Of a DNA stretch of 64,000 nucleotides, positions 36,652 through 45,558 are shown piece after piece. The position numbers and the translations under genes were made by a program. This DNA comes from G963665495 sp963665495. Lineage in GTDB: Bacteria; Desulfobacterota; Desulfovibrionia; Desulfovibrionales; Desulfovibrionaceae. How positions within the stretch are numbered: the stretch's first letter is position 1; each line of letters starts with the position of its first letter. The notes beneath the pieces were generated by a model. It did no database searches and was not told where the DNA came from. It worked only from the letters and a program-made list of their open reading frames with translations. The DNA is taken from positions 5,704,001-5,768,000 of the forward strand of contig OY762289.1 in NCBI GenBank assembly GCA_963665495.1. Reading direction: 5' to 3'.

Positions 36652-37317
36652 ATGAGAATACGCAGCGTACCAAAGCTTTGTCTGCTGTTGGGATTGTGTT
36701 TCTGGCTGGCCGGGTGTGGGAGCATTGACCCGGTCCCCTATCGGGATATTCCCTCCGCTCCGTATTTAAGGGCTGATCCTGCCGACGAGACGGGGAATAC
36801 TCCGTATCGGTATGCGGAAAACGTGGACTGGAGCGTATACCGCAATATGATTATTGATCCGGTAGAAGTGTACAAGGGAACGGACAGTCAGTTTGACGAG
36901 ATGACCAGCCAGGACAAGGCGGAGCTTGCCCGTTACATGCAGTCCCAGTTTTATGAAAAATTGTCGCATCGCTTCCGTATGGTACGGACGCCCGAACCCC
37001 AGACGTTGCGTTTGAAGCTAACGCTCACCGGTGCGGTCGAAACTACGCCCGTATTGGGAACATTTTCCAGAATAGATTTGGCGGGCGGACTGTATAATGT
37101 TGTCCAAAGCATTCGGGGCGGCGAGGGTACGATGACAGGATCCGTACTCTATGCAGCGGAAATTTACGATGCCTCGACTTCCCAATTGTTGTACGCGTAC
37201 GTAACCAAACAATACCCCAACTCCCTGAATATCGCGGCGACCTTTGGTTCTCTGGCCGCGGCAAAAGAGGGAATCGAAAAGGGAGCGGAAGTACTGGCCG
37301 AACAGCTGTCCAATTAG
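36652..37317 (+). CDS. Outer-membrane-type lipoprotein, DUF3313-like
   Basis: A 221-aa lipoprotein. Signal with lipobox LAGC near residue 22 (LLLGLCFWLAGCGS). The mature region resembles DUF3313-type lipoproteins: NVDWSVYRNMIIDPVEVY near the start, KLTLTGAVETTPVLGTFSRIDLAGG, then GSVLYAAEIYDASTSQLLYAYV and a Gly-rich end. Position +2 after Cys is Gly, consistent with outer-membrane sorting. GGAG lies before this ATG; an in-frame ATG at 36628 is less well placed. Its stop codon lies inside the start of intergenic repeat copy B. Function unknown. Confidence 0.75.
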   Translation: MRIRSVPKLCLLLGLCFWLAGCGSIDPVPYRDIPSAPYLRADPADETGNTPYRYAENVDWSVYRNMIIDPVEVYKGTDSQFDEMTSQDKAELARYMQSQFYEKLSHRFRMVRTPEPQTLRLKLTLTGAVETTPVLGTFSRIDLAGGLYNVVQSIRGGEGTMTGSVLYAAEIYDASTSQLLYAYVTKQYPNSLNIAATFGSLAAAKEGIEKGAEVLAEQLSN

Positions 37318-37406
37318 AGCGTCTTAAGCTTGAAAAGTTTTAGAGGCTCTTTGCAGCCAAGCTGTGTTTAAGGAATGAGCCTTGTTTCAAGGCGAAAATG
37401 TGCTAA
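37314..37406. repeat. Dispersed intergenic repeat, copy B
   Basis: Shorter relative of 8062-8222. It starts TTAGAGCGTCTTAA, includes AGGCTCTTTG and GCTGTGTTT, and ends with the 25-base block (37376-37400) identical to copy A, which holds the GCCTTG-ttt-CAAGGC hairpin, then GCTAA. It begins within the stop codon of the lipoprotein gene. Confidence 0.7.
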
Positions 37407-37432
37407 CACGTACGGCTGAAAGAACATTCAGG

Positions 37433-37481
37433 CGCAGACAACGAGACGGATTGTTCGCAACAAGCCGTTTCATTGTCTGCG
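37433..37481. other. Long stem-loop upstream of the TetR gene
   Basis: CGCAGACAA (37433-37441) pairs with TTGTCTGCG (37473-37481), with further inner pairing of ACGG with CCGT. No T-run follows. The remaining spacer up to 37649 shows no gene. Confidence 0.5.
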
Positions 37482-37649
37482 ATTTGTCTTGCAGACGCTA
37501 AGGACGGGCTGAAGTGTATTGCAGAGTGGTGCATCTCCGGGGGGAGTATCTTGCCAGCAGAGAAAAGCTGTGTTTTATTTTCGGCCGTCCGCGGGGGAAC
37601 GGTTTCCCCGCAGGATTAATGCGTCCAACCGTCAGGCCAGGGAGGAATT

Positions 37650-38225
37650 GTGGCCGCAGATAACTCCTGTGTATCAAAAACAAGAAATCTCGAAGCGACG
37701 AAAGAGGCCATATTCCAGGCGGCGCAGGAAGCTTTCGCTTCAGCTCCGTTTGAGAACGTACGGCTGCGTGAGGTTGCCAAGAAGGCGGGAATAGACGTGG
37801 CTCTTGTCAACCGGTATTTCGGCTCCAAAAAAGATCTGTTCAAAATGGTTATGGACCGGACGCACGAAGAGTCGCACTTGTTTGCCGGAGTGGACCGGTC
37901 CAACCTCGTCGATGCGCTTATACCGAACCTGGAGGTAGAGAAGGAGCCGCAGCATTTGCAGCTGTTGCTGATTGGCGCCTGTTCGATCTCAAGTCCCGAA
38001 GTGCGTCTGGTTATCCAGGAATCCTCAATGAAATATTTTATCTCCCCGCTTGTCGAGATTATTGGCGGTGAAGATGCCCAGCGAAAGGCCTTGTTGATCT
38101 CGTCGCTGCTTATCGGGTTTACTCTGGCGAATAAATTTATTTTTTCCGAACAAATAACGGCCATGCCGCAACGTTCGGACCAAACATTGCGATCCATGAT
38201 TCAATGCGTGTTGGACGAGTCTTGA
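37650..38225 (+). CDS. TetR-family transcriptional regulator
   Basis: A 191-aa repressor-type protein. N-terminal helix-turn-helix at about 14-60 (ATKEAIFQAAQEAFASAPFENVRLREVAKKAGID, then LVNRYFGSKKDLF). A C-terminal helical ligand domain follows. The start codon is GTG with GGAGG upstream. It may control the preceding lipoprotein through the palindrome at 36489-36510, or itself; no efflux gene is adjacent. Confidence 0.88.
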   Translation: MAADNSCVSKTRNLEATKEAIFQAAQEAFASAPFENVRLREVAKKAGIDVALVNRYFGSKKDLFKMVMDRTHEESHLFAGVDRSNLVDALIPNLEVEKEPQHLQLLLIGACSISSPEVRLVIQESSMKYFISPLVEIIGGEDAQRKALLISSLLIGFTLANKFIFSEQITAMPQRSDQTLRSMIQCVLDES

Positions 38226-38262
38226 GGGGATTCTCCGGCCTGAGGGGCCAGGGAGAGGGGAT

Positions 38263-39504
38263 CTAAAACAGCGTCAGCATTGAGTTGGCCCAGATAGATG
38301 CCGTATGGTAGGCATTGGCTGCGTCCCGCGGGGGCAACTGCAGTGCGGGGAGCAGCTCGTTGACCTGGCTCCAGTCGCGGCGCTCGAAGCTTCCGGCCAG
38401 TTCCAGCCAGCGAAAGCAGGTGTTTTGCTGTCCACAAAGCGCTTCTTTGATGGGATCGTCCAGGGGGAGATTGGCCGCGATATGCGTCATGGGGATGTCC
38501 ATCATGGGCTCGAGCAGGGAAAACAGCCCCAGCAGGAACATGGTCTCCGGCGTATAGGGAGGATCCTGAGCTTTTTGTGAAGCCAGTTCGAAAAATTTGG
38601 CTCGCTGCGCCGAGTTGATGACCAGTTCGGGGCATTTGCCGGGCGTCATCAGGTCCGAAAGGATCACCACCAGCAGCCAGCTTTTCAGATGCTGCCAGCC
38701 CAGCATTACCAGAGCCTGCCCCACGGACTCGATACGCCGTACGAGTTTGAATGCCGGCGAATTGAGCAGCGAAAGCAACCGGTAGCTCAGGGAGACATCG
38801 GCCTGGATCACCTCGCCCAGGGCGCCGAAGTCCGGCTCCGGGCTCTGCAGCAGGCGAAACAAGCGTAACCGCGTGCTTTCCATGGAACTCAACGTACGTG
38901 CTGCGTTTGCTTCCGTTTTTTGGAAGAAAAAGCCTTCAAACAGGTCGAATCCGGCGTCTCTGGCCTTCAGAAAGTCTTCCCGCGTATTGACCCGGCTGGC
39001 CAGCATGGAGGCGCGCATCCCATGGCCCTTTTCCACCAACGTGGCGCAGTTGCTTTCGGAAAGCTGCGAAGGATCGGTTTTGAGAATATTGGCCATCCGG
39101 ATCAGCTCCGGCGAATGGCGGATGTTGGAAGCTATCTCCAGGGAGATGATGTAATTTTTTTTGCGCAGGGCCTGCAGGCTGTTGAGCAGGGTCTGTGAAG
39201 GGTATTCGGTTTCCTGCAGTTCGACGACGGCCTGTTCGGGAGGAATCACGTACGGCATGCCGTCGATGACCGATTCGTCCTGAAAAACAGCACAGAAGCG
39301 TATGGGATGCTTATCGTGCCCCACCGCGCCTTGCAAAGAATCCGACGTGGCCTGAAGCGAAGCCTGGCGCAGGTCGGAACTTTCCTGGCCGTTGTTTTTG
39401 GGGCCGGGCAGATAGAAGAAATTATACCCCCAAATGTTCTGCTCGGCGTCAAGAATCGGCTGCTTGGTACAAAAAGTGTCGATGGCGCAAATGGTTTCGT
39501 GCAT
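38263..39504 (-). CDS. EAL-like/HDOD signalling protein (YuxH type)
   Basis: A 413-aa cytoplasmic protein with the YuxH architecture: an N-terminal degenerate EAL-like domain (about 1-200; opens with AIDTFCTKQPILDAEQNIWGYNFFY, no intact EAL catalytic set) and a C-terminal HDOD domain (about 210-410; LSYRLLSLLNSPAF, IESVGQALVMLGWQHLKSWL). HDOD proteins usually act in signalling, stress or cell-cycle control without proven catalysis. GAGGAG precedes the ATG at 39504. Last gene of a long minus-strand series. Confidence 0.88.
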   Translation of the reverse strand: MHETICAIDTFCTKQPILDAEQNIWGYNFFYLPGPKNNGQESSDLRQASLQATSDSLQGAVGHDKHPIRFCAVFQDESVIDGMPYVIPPEQAVVELQETEYPSQTLLNSLQALRKKNYIISLEIASNIRHSPELIRMANILKTDPSQLSESNCATLVEKGHGMRASMLASRVNTREDFLKARDAGFDLFEGFFFQKTEANAARTLSSMESTRLRLFRLLQSPEPDFGALGEVIQADVSLSYRLLSLLNSPAFKLVRRIESVGQALVMLGWQHLKSWLLVVILSDLMTPGKCPELVINSAQRAKFFELASQKAQDPPYTPETMFLLGLFSLLEPMMDIPMTHIAANLPLDDPIKEALCGQQNTCFRWLELAGSFERRDWSQVNELLPALQLPPRDAANAYHTASIWANSMLTLF

Positions 39505-39553
39505 TCCCTCTCCTCTGCACATACGTCTTAAAAGAATTAATAATCCAGCAGAG

Positions 39554-40531
39554 CTAAGGATGCAAGTACGTGTTCTCCTTCTCTAAATAATTCGTGACAT
39601 AATCTTTTACGGCTTCTTCCAAAGACGTGAACGAATGGTCGTATCCGGCATCGGCAAGCCGCTTCATTTGCGCTTGCGTATAATACTGGTAGGAGTCCCG
39701 GATGGCTTCGGGCATGGGAATATAGGTGACGTTGCGGTCCAGTTCCAGGGCGGAGAACACCGCATCCGCCAGATCATTCCAGGTTCGCGCCTGTCCGGTG
39801 CCCACGTTGAAAAGGCCGTTGGCCTTGGGATGTTCGAGCAGCCAGTACATCACATCCACGCAGTCTTTGACGTAGACGAAATCCCGTTGCTGACCGCCGT
39901 CGGGATAATCCGGACGGTAGGATTTGAACAATCCGAGCGAACCGTTTTCCTTGATCTGCTTGTAGGCTTTGCAGACCACGCTTTTCATGTCGCCCTTGTG
40001 GTATTCGTTGGGACCGAAAACGTTGAAGAATTTCAGACTGGCAATCTGTTCCAGCCAGCCGTTGGCATGGGCCCAGAGGTCGAAAAGCTGTTTGGAATAG
40101 CCGTACATGTTCATGGGCTGCAACCGTTTCATGGTCTCAACGCTATCGTCAAAACCCATGTTTCCGTTGCCGTAGGTGGCCGCACTGCTGGCATTTATAA
40201 AGCGTACGTGGTTTTCCATGGCCCAGAGGCAAAGGTCGCGGGTGAAATGGAAGTTGTTTTCCATCAGATAATCCGCGTCCCTTTCCGTGGTTGCGGAGCA
40301 GGCCCCCATGTGAAAGACGGCCTTGACGGAGACGGGGAGGTTGTCATGCGCGAGGCGGGCGAAAAAAACGCTTTTATGCATATAGTCCGCGTAGCGCAGG
40401 TTGACCAGATTCTTCCACTTATCCCCCGAGCCCAGATTATCCACAACCAGAATGTTCTCAATGCCCATCTGGTTCAGTTTCCAGACCATGGCGCTGCCGA
40501 TGAATCCGGCGCCTCCGGTGACTATGTACAT
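39554..40531 (-). CDS. hldD: ADP-L-glycero-D-manno-heptose 6-epimerase
   Basis: A 325-aa SDR-family enzyme making ADP-L-glycero-D-manno-heptose for the LPS inner core. NAD(P)-binding GGAGFIGS at residues 7-14, HMGACSATTERDADYLMENN, catalytic MYGYSKQ (Y-x3-K), FFNVFGPNEYHKGDMKSVV. GGGAGG before the ATG. It lies 16 bases after the YkgJ-like gene, an unusual partner; otherwise no LPS gene is in view. Confidence 0.95.
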   Translation of the reverse strand: MYIVTGGAGFIGSAMVWKLNQMGIENILVVDNLGSGDKWKNLVNLRYADYMHKSVFFARLAHDNLPVSVKAVFHMGACSATTERDADYLMENNFHFTRDLCLWAMENHVRFINASSAATYGNGNMGFDDSVETMKRLQPMNMYGYSKQLFDLWAHANGWLEQIASLKFFNVFGPNEYHKGDMKSVVCKAYKQIKENGSLGLFKSYRPDYPDGGQQRDFVYVKDCVDVMYWLLEHPKANGLFNVGTGQARTWNDLADAVFSALELDRNVTYIPMPEAIRDSYQYYTQAQMKRLADAGYDHSFTSLEEAVKDYVTNYLEKENTYLHP

Positions 40532-40547
40532 GGGTGTTCCTCCCGAA

Positions 40548-41219
40548 TTAAAAATCTTCCAACAGCGCTGCCATCTGGGCAGGCAGAGGCCGGACCGCAA
40601 GTACGGGTCCGGAAGGTCCGTCCGATACGGCCAGCCCCAGTGCTCCCAAAGTCGTACGCAGGGAGCGTCCGAAAGCGAATTCCAGGGCCGGTCCCAGCCC
40701 TTGCAAAGATTCACGCAGGGCGTCGTCGTAGCGCAGGGCCCGCAGCAGGGCGGCCGCATCCTCAGCCGCGCGCGTACGGCGGTAGCGCAGAGCCGGGGCC
40801 GTGAGCCGGGCAAAGGAGCAGTGCGTCTCGTGTTCGCGTACAAGTTCCCACAAGGCGGACGCTTTGTCGAGCACGTCCGCACGCGTCAGCCGTTGCGTAC
40901 GGTACAGGGCTTCCAGGGCGCCGCTGTCCTGGCAGAAAAGCGTACGGCATTGGACCGGACGGTGCGCGTATATGGTACAGCCCGAACCGTCGTAAAAAAC
41001 GCAGCCGCGTTCGCCCGGCCGGGAGGCTATTTTGAGCATTTCCGCCTCCAGCAGGATATGGGCTCCGGCGGGCTGGTCAAAGGCCGGTTCGCCCTGGCGC
41101 AGCACCAGCAGGCATTCTTTGCGGATCAGGCCGTCCCTGACCAGCGGCAGATCCTCGTCATGCAGTCCGGGTCCGCCCTGCAGGCAGCATTGGCCGCAGC
41201 GCCGGCATTCGATGCTCAT
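40548..41219 (-). CDS. YkgJ-family cysteine-cluster protein
   Basis: A 223-aa protein with the Zn/Fe-chelating cluster of the YkgJ (UPF0153) family: C-x2-C-x2-CC at the N-terminus (CRRCGQCCLQGG), GCVFYDGSGCTIYAHRPVQCRTLFC in the middle, then a divergent Ala/Arg/Leu-rich C-terminal half. Proteins of this family are thought to bind an iron-sulfur cluster or zinc; the reaction is unknown. Its ATG overlaps the kinase stop codon (ATGA), so translation is coupled to the Ser/Thr kinase. Confidence 0.82.
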   Translation of the reverse strand: MSIECRRCGQCCLQGGPGLHDEDLPLVRDGLIRKECLLVLRQGEPAFDQPAGAHILLEAEMLKIASRPGERGCVFYDGSGCTIYAHRPVQCRTLFCQDSGALEALYRTQRLTRADVLDKASALWELVREHETHCSFARLTAPALRYRRTRAAEDAAALLRALRYDDALRESLQGLGPALEFAFGRSLRTTLGALGLAVSDGPSGPVLAVRPLPAQMAALLEDF

Positions 41220-42598
41220 TGTTTCAGCTCCCGTACGGCGCGTATCCAGCAACGGCAGGTGGTGTCGCGCCAGTCCAGAAAACCGAGCGCGCTGTTCAAA
41301 CACCAGGTCGCAGTATACGTACGCCGGTCCGCACTCCACAGGATTCGCTGGCGTTTGTCAAAGGGTGATGCGCCGCAAAAGTCGGCATCATCGGACGCTG
41401 CCGCCACCAGACAAAACAATTCGTCCGCGGTGGGCAGGCGCCAGGGTGCGGAATCCTCGGGCAGGGCGGCATTGAGCTGCTCCAGGTAGCCGGGAATTTC
41501 ATCCCAGCGTACGGGGTAGGGCGAACCCGAGGCCTGCCATTGCAGGTTGCAGGACCTGTCGGCCAGGCTGCCGTCGGGCAGTGGCTCGAAACGGGGAGCC
41601 CAGACGCGCGGCCGGGCCAGAGCGTCCGTCCGGAAGGCCTGTTGCGCGGACAGCGGGCCGGTTTTCACAGGGGTGGCGCGTATGGAGCGCGACGGTGCCG
41701 GGAGATCCGGACGCGTGTCCGCGTCGAAGTCAGCGACACAGACGCTTTCCTGCTGTTTGCGCCAGCTTTCCAGAAGCTCTTCCAGCGCTGCGCTCATGGC
41801 CTGGGCGTCGGCGAAGCGTTTGTTCGGATCCTGGGCCAGGGCTGTTTCAAAAAAAACGTTCCAGTCCGCTCCGGATTGTGCCGCGAGCGTCTCCAGCACA
41901 GCCGAGGCTTCGGATGAAAGCGGATCTCCGGTGGTTTCCGGCGGGAGTTCGCCGACAAGCATGCGATGCAGCATCACTGCCGTGGAAAACAGGTCGGCCC
42001 GGTGGTCGGCCAGCTCCGGGGCCTGTTCCTGTTCCGGGGCCGCGTAAAAAGGGGTGCCGATTTTGACGCCCTGTGGGGCGGCCTGGTGCTGCTCGTTGCG
42101 CAGCCGGGAAAGCCCGAAGTCGATGATCTTGACCCGGTCCAGTTCGGTCAGCAGCAGGTTATAGGGCTTGATATCGCGGTGCACGATGCCCGTGTGATGC
42201 AGCCGCGCCAGCCCGTCCAGGGTCTGGAGCGCGTACCGTACGGCATGGTCCGGACGCAGGCGGCGCGTGGGCACATCGTGACGGTAGCTTTCGCCGATGG
42301 CCGCGCCCAGGTTGTCGCAATGGTATTCCATGACGAAAAAGGGGCTGCCTGCGTCGTCGTAATCGAAATCCCAGATCTGGGCCACGTGCGGGTGATTGAT
42401 TTCCGCCATGATCCGGGCTTCCCGCGTGAATTCTTCGACAATGGCGTCCGTGCCTTTGCGCTCCAGCAGCTCTGGTGTGGGCCGGCACAGCTTGAGGGCC
42501 ACGATTTTATCCACCACGGGGATTCGCGCCTTGAAGACCTGGCCCATGCCGCCGCGGCCCAGCAGGCCGCATATCTGATATTTTCCAATATGTTTCAT
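41216..42598 (-). CDS. Ser/Thr protein kinase fused to a DUF1566-like domain
   Basis: A 460-aa eukaryotic-type kinase without membrane segment. Gly-loop GRGGMGQVF (14-22), VAIK-type lysine in VALKLC, HRDIKPYNLLL, DFGLSRL and APE (AAPEQEQ) are all present, so it should be active. Residues about 330-460 form a DUF1566/Lcl-type domain (WRLPTADELFCLVAAA, ILWSADRRTYTATWCLNSALGFLDWRDTTCRCWIRAV), usually found on secreted or ligand-binding proteins; here it is cytoplasmic. Translationally coupled to the YkgJ-like protein, which is a candidate substrate or partner. Confidence 0.9.
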   Translation of the reverse strand: MKHIGKYQICGLLGRGGMGQVFKARIPVVDKIVALKLCRPTPELLERKGTDAIVEEFTREARIMAEINHPHVAQIWDFDYDDAGSPFFVMEYHCDNLGAAIGESYRHDVPTRRLRPDHAVRYALQTLDGLARLHHTGIVHRDIKPYNLLLTELDRVKIIDFGLSRLRNEQHQAAPQGVKIGTPFYAAPEQEQAPELADHRADLFSTAVMLHRMLVGELPPETTGDPLSSEASAVLETLAAQSGADWNVFFETALAQDPNKRFADAQAMSAALEELLESWRKQQESVCVADFDADTRPDLPAPSRSIRATPVKTGPLSAQQAFRTDALARPRVWAPRFEPLPDGSLADRSCNLQWQASGSPYPVRWDEIPGYLEQLNAALPEDSAPWRLPTADELFCLVAAASDDADFCGASPFDKRQRILWSADRRTYTATWCLNSALGFLDWRDTTCRCWIRAVRELKQ

Positions 42599-42678
42599 GT
42601 GAAGAGAGTGTTACAAGCAAATGTATTAGGGACGCAGGGGCTTGCGGCGTCCCGGAAAGAAGTATGCATCATTACAAA

Positions 42679-43404
42679 TTATAAAAGCCTGTTGGCGTAT
42701 TGTTCGGGCATGCCGAGTTCGCGGATCTTGCGGGCCGTGGTTTCGCGGTCGTAGTCCACGTAGCGGACTTCAAGCAGCCGGGAGTCCGAATTCCAGAGCA
42801 CGTATTTGGCGCGGTTGTCGCCGTCGCGCGGCTGGCCCACGCTGCCCGCGTTGATGACATGGCGTTCGTCCGGATCAAGAACAAGTTTTTCATGTTGCAG
42901 CTCGCGCCGGTAAAAGCCCTCTCCCCGGGTGCTGATGATGGCAAGTTCGTGCGTATGCCCGACAAAGCAGAGCGGAGTGTCAAAGGCGTCGAACAGGCCG
43001 GGCAGTTGCTCGTCCTCGTATTCGAACAAATAGGTCCGGTAAGAGTCGGGCGGACTGCCGTGCACGAAATAGCTTCCGAAGCGTTTCAGAAAGAGGGGCA
43101 GCGAGCGGATATAGTCTTCGGTCTCTTTGCTGAGCAGCTTGGTCGTTTTTTTCAGGGCCTTCTGGGCCACGGGGTTGAACCAGTAGCGGTCGGCCCGGCG
43201 GATGACGGCGGCTTCGTGGTTGCCCACCACCTGGGGAATATTGCGCCGGTGCAGCAGGGCCACCACGGATTCCGGATCAGGGCCGTAGCCGATGCTGTCG
43301 CCCAGACAGATGATGTCCGTGGCGCCTTGCGCGTCAATATCCTCGAGCACCTTGAGAAAGGCTTCGAGATTGCTGTGGATGTCGGAGATGATCGCGAGTT
43401 TCAT
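42679..43404 (-). CDS. Metallophosphoesterase, YfcE/DNA-exonuclease-like fold
   Basis: A 241-aa calcineurin-like phosphoesterase. Metal motifs SDIHSN (8-13), GDSIGYGPDP, GNHEAA, HGSPPD and GHTHELA are complete. Such proteins hydrolyse phosphodiesters or act as protein phosphatases; in the PPP-like bacterial branch they can oppose Ser/Thr kinases, and a Ser/Thr kinase gene follows 80 bases later. That pairing is inference from position. Confidence 0.87.
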   Translation of the reverse strand: MKLAIISDIHSNLEAFLKVLEDIDAQGATDIICLGDSIGYGPDPESVVALLHRRNIPQVVGNHEAAVIRRADRYWFNPVAQKALKKTTKLLSKETEDYIRSLPLFLKRFGSYFVHGSPPDSYRTYLFEYEDEQLPGLFDAFDTPLCFVGHTHELAIISTRGEGFYRRELQHEKLVLDPDERHVINAGSVGQPRDGDNRAKYVLWNSDSRLLEVRYVDYDRETTARKIRELGMPEQYANRLL

Positions 43405-43471
43405 GCTTTGCGGGAGTATACCAGCGAACGCAGGGTGAGAAAAGAGCAGATTGGGGCACGCGGAGCTGGAA

Positions 43472-44017
43472 TCAGTCCGCGAGTTCTTTTTCGTAGCGTT
43501 CGAATTCGCTGTAGAGGCAGCCGCAGTACTGCTGGCGATAGAGCCCCCATTCCTTGGAGAGATCAATGCCCTGTTTCCAGCCCGAGCGGAAATCATCGTA
43601 GTGAAAAAGCGGTGCGCCGCCTCCGGCAATGCCCTGGCCGGTGCTGCGGATCAATTCGTGCTTCTGGAATTTGGAGTAGAGCAGCGTGGTGCTGAAGGCG
43701 TCGAATCCGCCCCGTTTGGCAATGGCGCGCGTACGCTCCAGACGGAGCGCATAGCAGTAAAAACAGCGGTTGGCTTCGCGATGGGAGACCTCCCGGAACC
43801 AGCGCTGAGGCTCGTATTCGTCGTCTTTGTAGATCACCGGCAGGTCCAGGCGCCGGGCGGTTTCCCGCAGTGCTTCGCGCCGCCGCAGGTATTCCTGCAG
43901 CGGGTGGATGTTGGGGTTGTAGAACAACCCGCTGACCTGGTGTCCCTGCGCCCGCAGCGTTTGCACGCAGGTGATGGCGCAGGGACCACAGCAAATATGC
44001 AGAAGAATCCGCGCCAT
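43472..44017 (-). CDS. queH: Epoxyqueuosine reductase QueH
   Basis: A 181-aa member of the DUF208/QueH family, the non-B12 epoxyqueuosine reductase that finishes queuosine in tRNA. Cys motifs HICCGPCA (C9, C10, C13), CFYCYALRLERTR and YRQQYCGCLYS supply the 4Fe-4S cluster and second metal site. The ATG shares one base with the RNase G stop (TGATG). Confidence 0.93.
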   Translation of the reverse strand: MARILLHICCGPCAITCVQTLRAQGHQVSGLFYNPNIHPLQEYLRRREALRETARRLDLPVIYKDDEYEPQRWFREVSHREANRCFYCYALRLERTRAIAKRGGFDAFSTTLLYSKFQKHELIRSTGQGIAGGGAPLFHYDDFRSGWKQGIDLSKEWGLYRQQYCGCLYSEFERYEKELAD

Positions 44018-45495
44018 CAGCACTGCTGGCCGTTGACGGCGGACTTGATCAGGATCGGAACCCCGTAGAGCTGTTCCATTTCGAGCAGCTTTTCACGTTT
44101 CTGGTTGAGCAGATATATTGCCAGTTCGGGCGAGGCCGTGAACGTCAGATTGTCCATGCTTTTGCTCTGCTGGAGCTGGCGGTAGATGTCCTTGATGGCG
44201 GCCAGAGCCTGCCATTCGAGGTTTCTGCGGATACCGGATCCGCCGCAGCAGGGGCAGGGTTCGGTGGTCAGGGACAATGCCGAAGAGCCCAGGCGCTGGC
44301 GAACCACCTGCAGCAGGCCGAATTTGGTCATTTTGCCCACGTCGTGGCGCGCGCGGTCGGTTTTCAGCTCGTTGCGCAGCGTACGCTCGACTTCCTGCCA
44401 GTGTTTGCGGTCTTTCATTTCGATAAAATCGATGACGATCTGCCCGCCCACATCGCGGAGCCGGAGCTGCTGCGCAATGGCTTCCGCCGCTTCCAGATTG
44501 GTACGCAGAGCCATTTCCTGAAAATTGCTTTTGCCGCCGATTTTTCCCGAGTTGATGTCGATGGACATCAGGGCTTCGGTCTGGTCGAAGACCAGTTCGC
44601 CGCCCGAAGGCAGGGTGAAACGGCGCGAATAGATCTGATCCAGCTGTTTGAGAAGGTTGAAGCGGTCCCAGAGACTGCGTTCGGCAATGTCGTGCTGTTT
44701 GACCAGGTTGGGCCGTCTCGGAAAAATCAGGGACGCGAATTCCGCCACATCCTCGGCGGTTTTCTTGTGGTCTATCCAGACCTCGGACACGTCGTCGCTG
44801 AGGTAGTCGCGTATGGCCCGTGCGGCCAGATCCGGTTCCTGATAAATCAGCGAAGGAGCTGACTCGCTGGTGCCTTTTTTGCGGACTTCCTTCCACAAGC
44901 GCTTGAGAAACTGCAGGTCCTTGTTGATGGCGGTCTTATTTTGTCCGATGCTGGCCGTACGGATGATCAGGCCGAGGCCCTCGCCGGGTTCCAGTGCCTC
45001 GGAAATGGTCTTGAGTCGGGCGCGTTCCTTTTCGTCTTCCACCTTGCGCGAAACACCGATCTGGTCGCGTCCGGGGGTGAGTACCACAAACCGGCCGGGC
45101 AGCGAGATGTAGGAGGTCAAAAACGCTCCTTTGGTCCCCGTGGGTTCTTTGACCACCTGCACCAGGACTTCTTGGCCGGGTTTAAGCACGCGCTGGATCA
45201 GCGGATACTTGTGCCCTTTGCTCGGATCGTGGGCCTGGTGGTAGTATTCGGGATGCACCTCGTCGATCTGCAGGAAACCGTTTTTTTCCGCGCCATAATT
45301 GATGAAAGCGGCCTGCAGGGCCGGATCGATGTTATGGATGACGCCTTTGTAAATATTTCCTCTTGTTTTGATCTGATGCAGGAGTTCGACGTAATACTCC
45401 TTGATTTTACCGTCCTCGGCGATGACGACTTCCACCATCTCGCCGGGCAGGACGCTGATAAACATTTTCTCTTTTCTTTTTTTTCCTCTTGTCAT
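44017..45495 (-). CDS. rng: Ribonuclease G/E family endoribonuclease
   Basis: A 492-aa RNase of the RNase G size. It processes rRNA and mRNA. S1 domain at about 45-135 (RGNIYKGVIHNIDPALQAAFINYG), catalytic DNase-I-like domain with SIDINSGK and IVIDFIEMKDRKH providing the Mg-binding Asp residues, and the zinc link CPCCGGSG. A basic opening (MTRGKKRKEK) precedes the domain; GAGGAAAGC precedes the ATG. Coupled to queH downstream. Confidence 0.94.
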   Translation of the reverse strand: MTRGKKRKEKMFISVLPGEMVEVVIAEDGKIKEYYVELLHQIKTRGNIYKGVIHNIDPALQAAFINYGAEKNGFLQIDEVHPEYYHQAHDPSKGHKYPLIQRVLKPGQEVLVQVVKEPTGTKGAFLTSYISLPGRFVVLTPGRDQIGVSRKVEDEKERARLKTISEALEPGEGLGLIIRTASIGQNKTAINKDLQFLKRLWKEVRKKGTSESAPSLIYQEPDLAARAIRDYLSDDVSEVWIDHKKTAEDVAEFASLIFPRRPNLVKQHDIAERSLWDRFNLLKQLDQIYSRRFTLPSGGELVFDQTEALMSIDINSGKIGGKSNFQEMALRTNLEAAEAIAQQLRLRDVGGQIVIDFIEMKDRKHWQEVERTLRNELKTDRARHDVGKMTKFGLLQVVRQRLGSSALSLTTEPCPCCGGSGIRRNLEWQALAAIKDIYRQLQQSKSMDNLTFTASPELAIYLLNQKREKLLEMEQLYGVPILIKSAVNGQQC

Positions 45496-45558
45496 GCTTT
45501 CCTCGTAAAATCGTTCACCGCGGCCAAAGCAGACGGGCAGTGCCGGTGTAATACCGGC

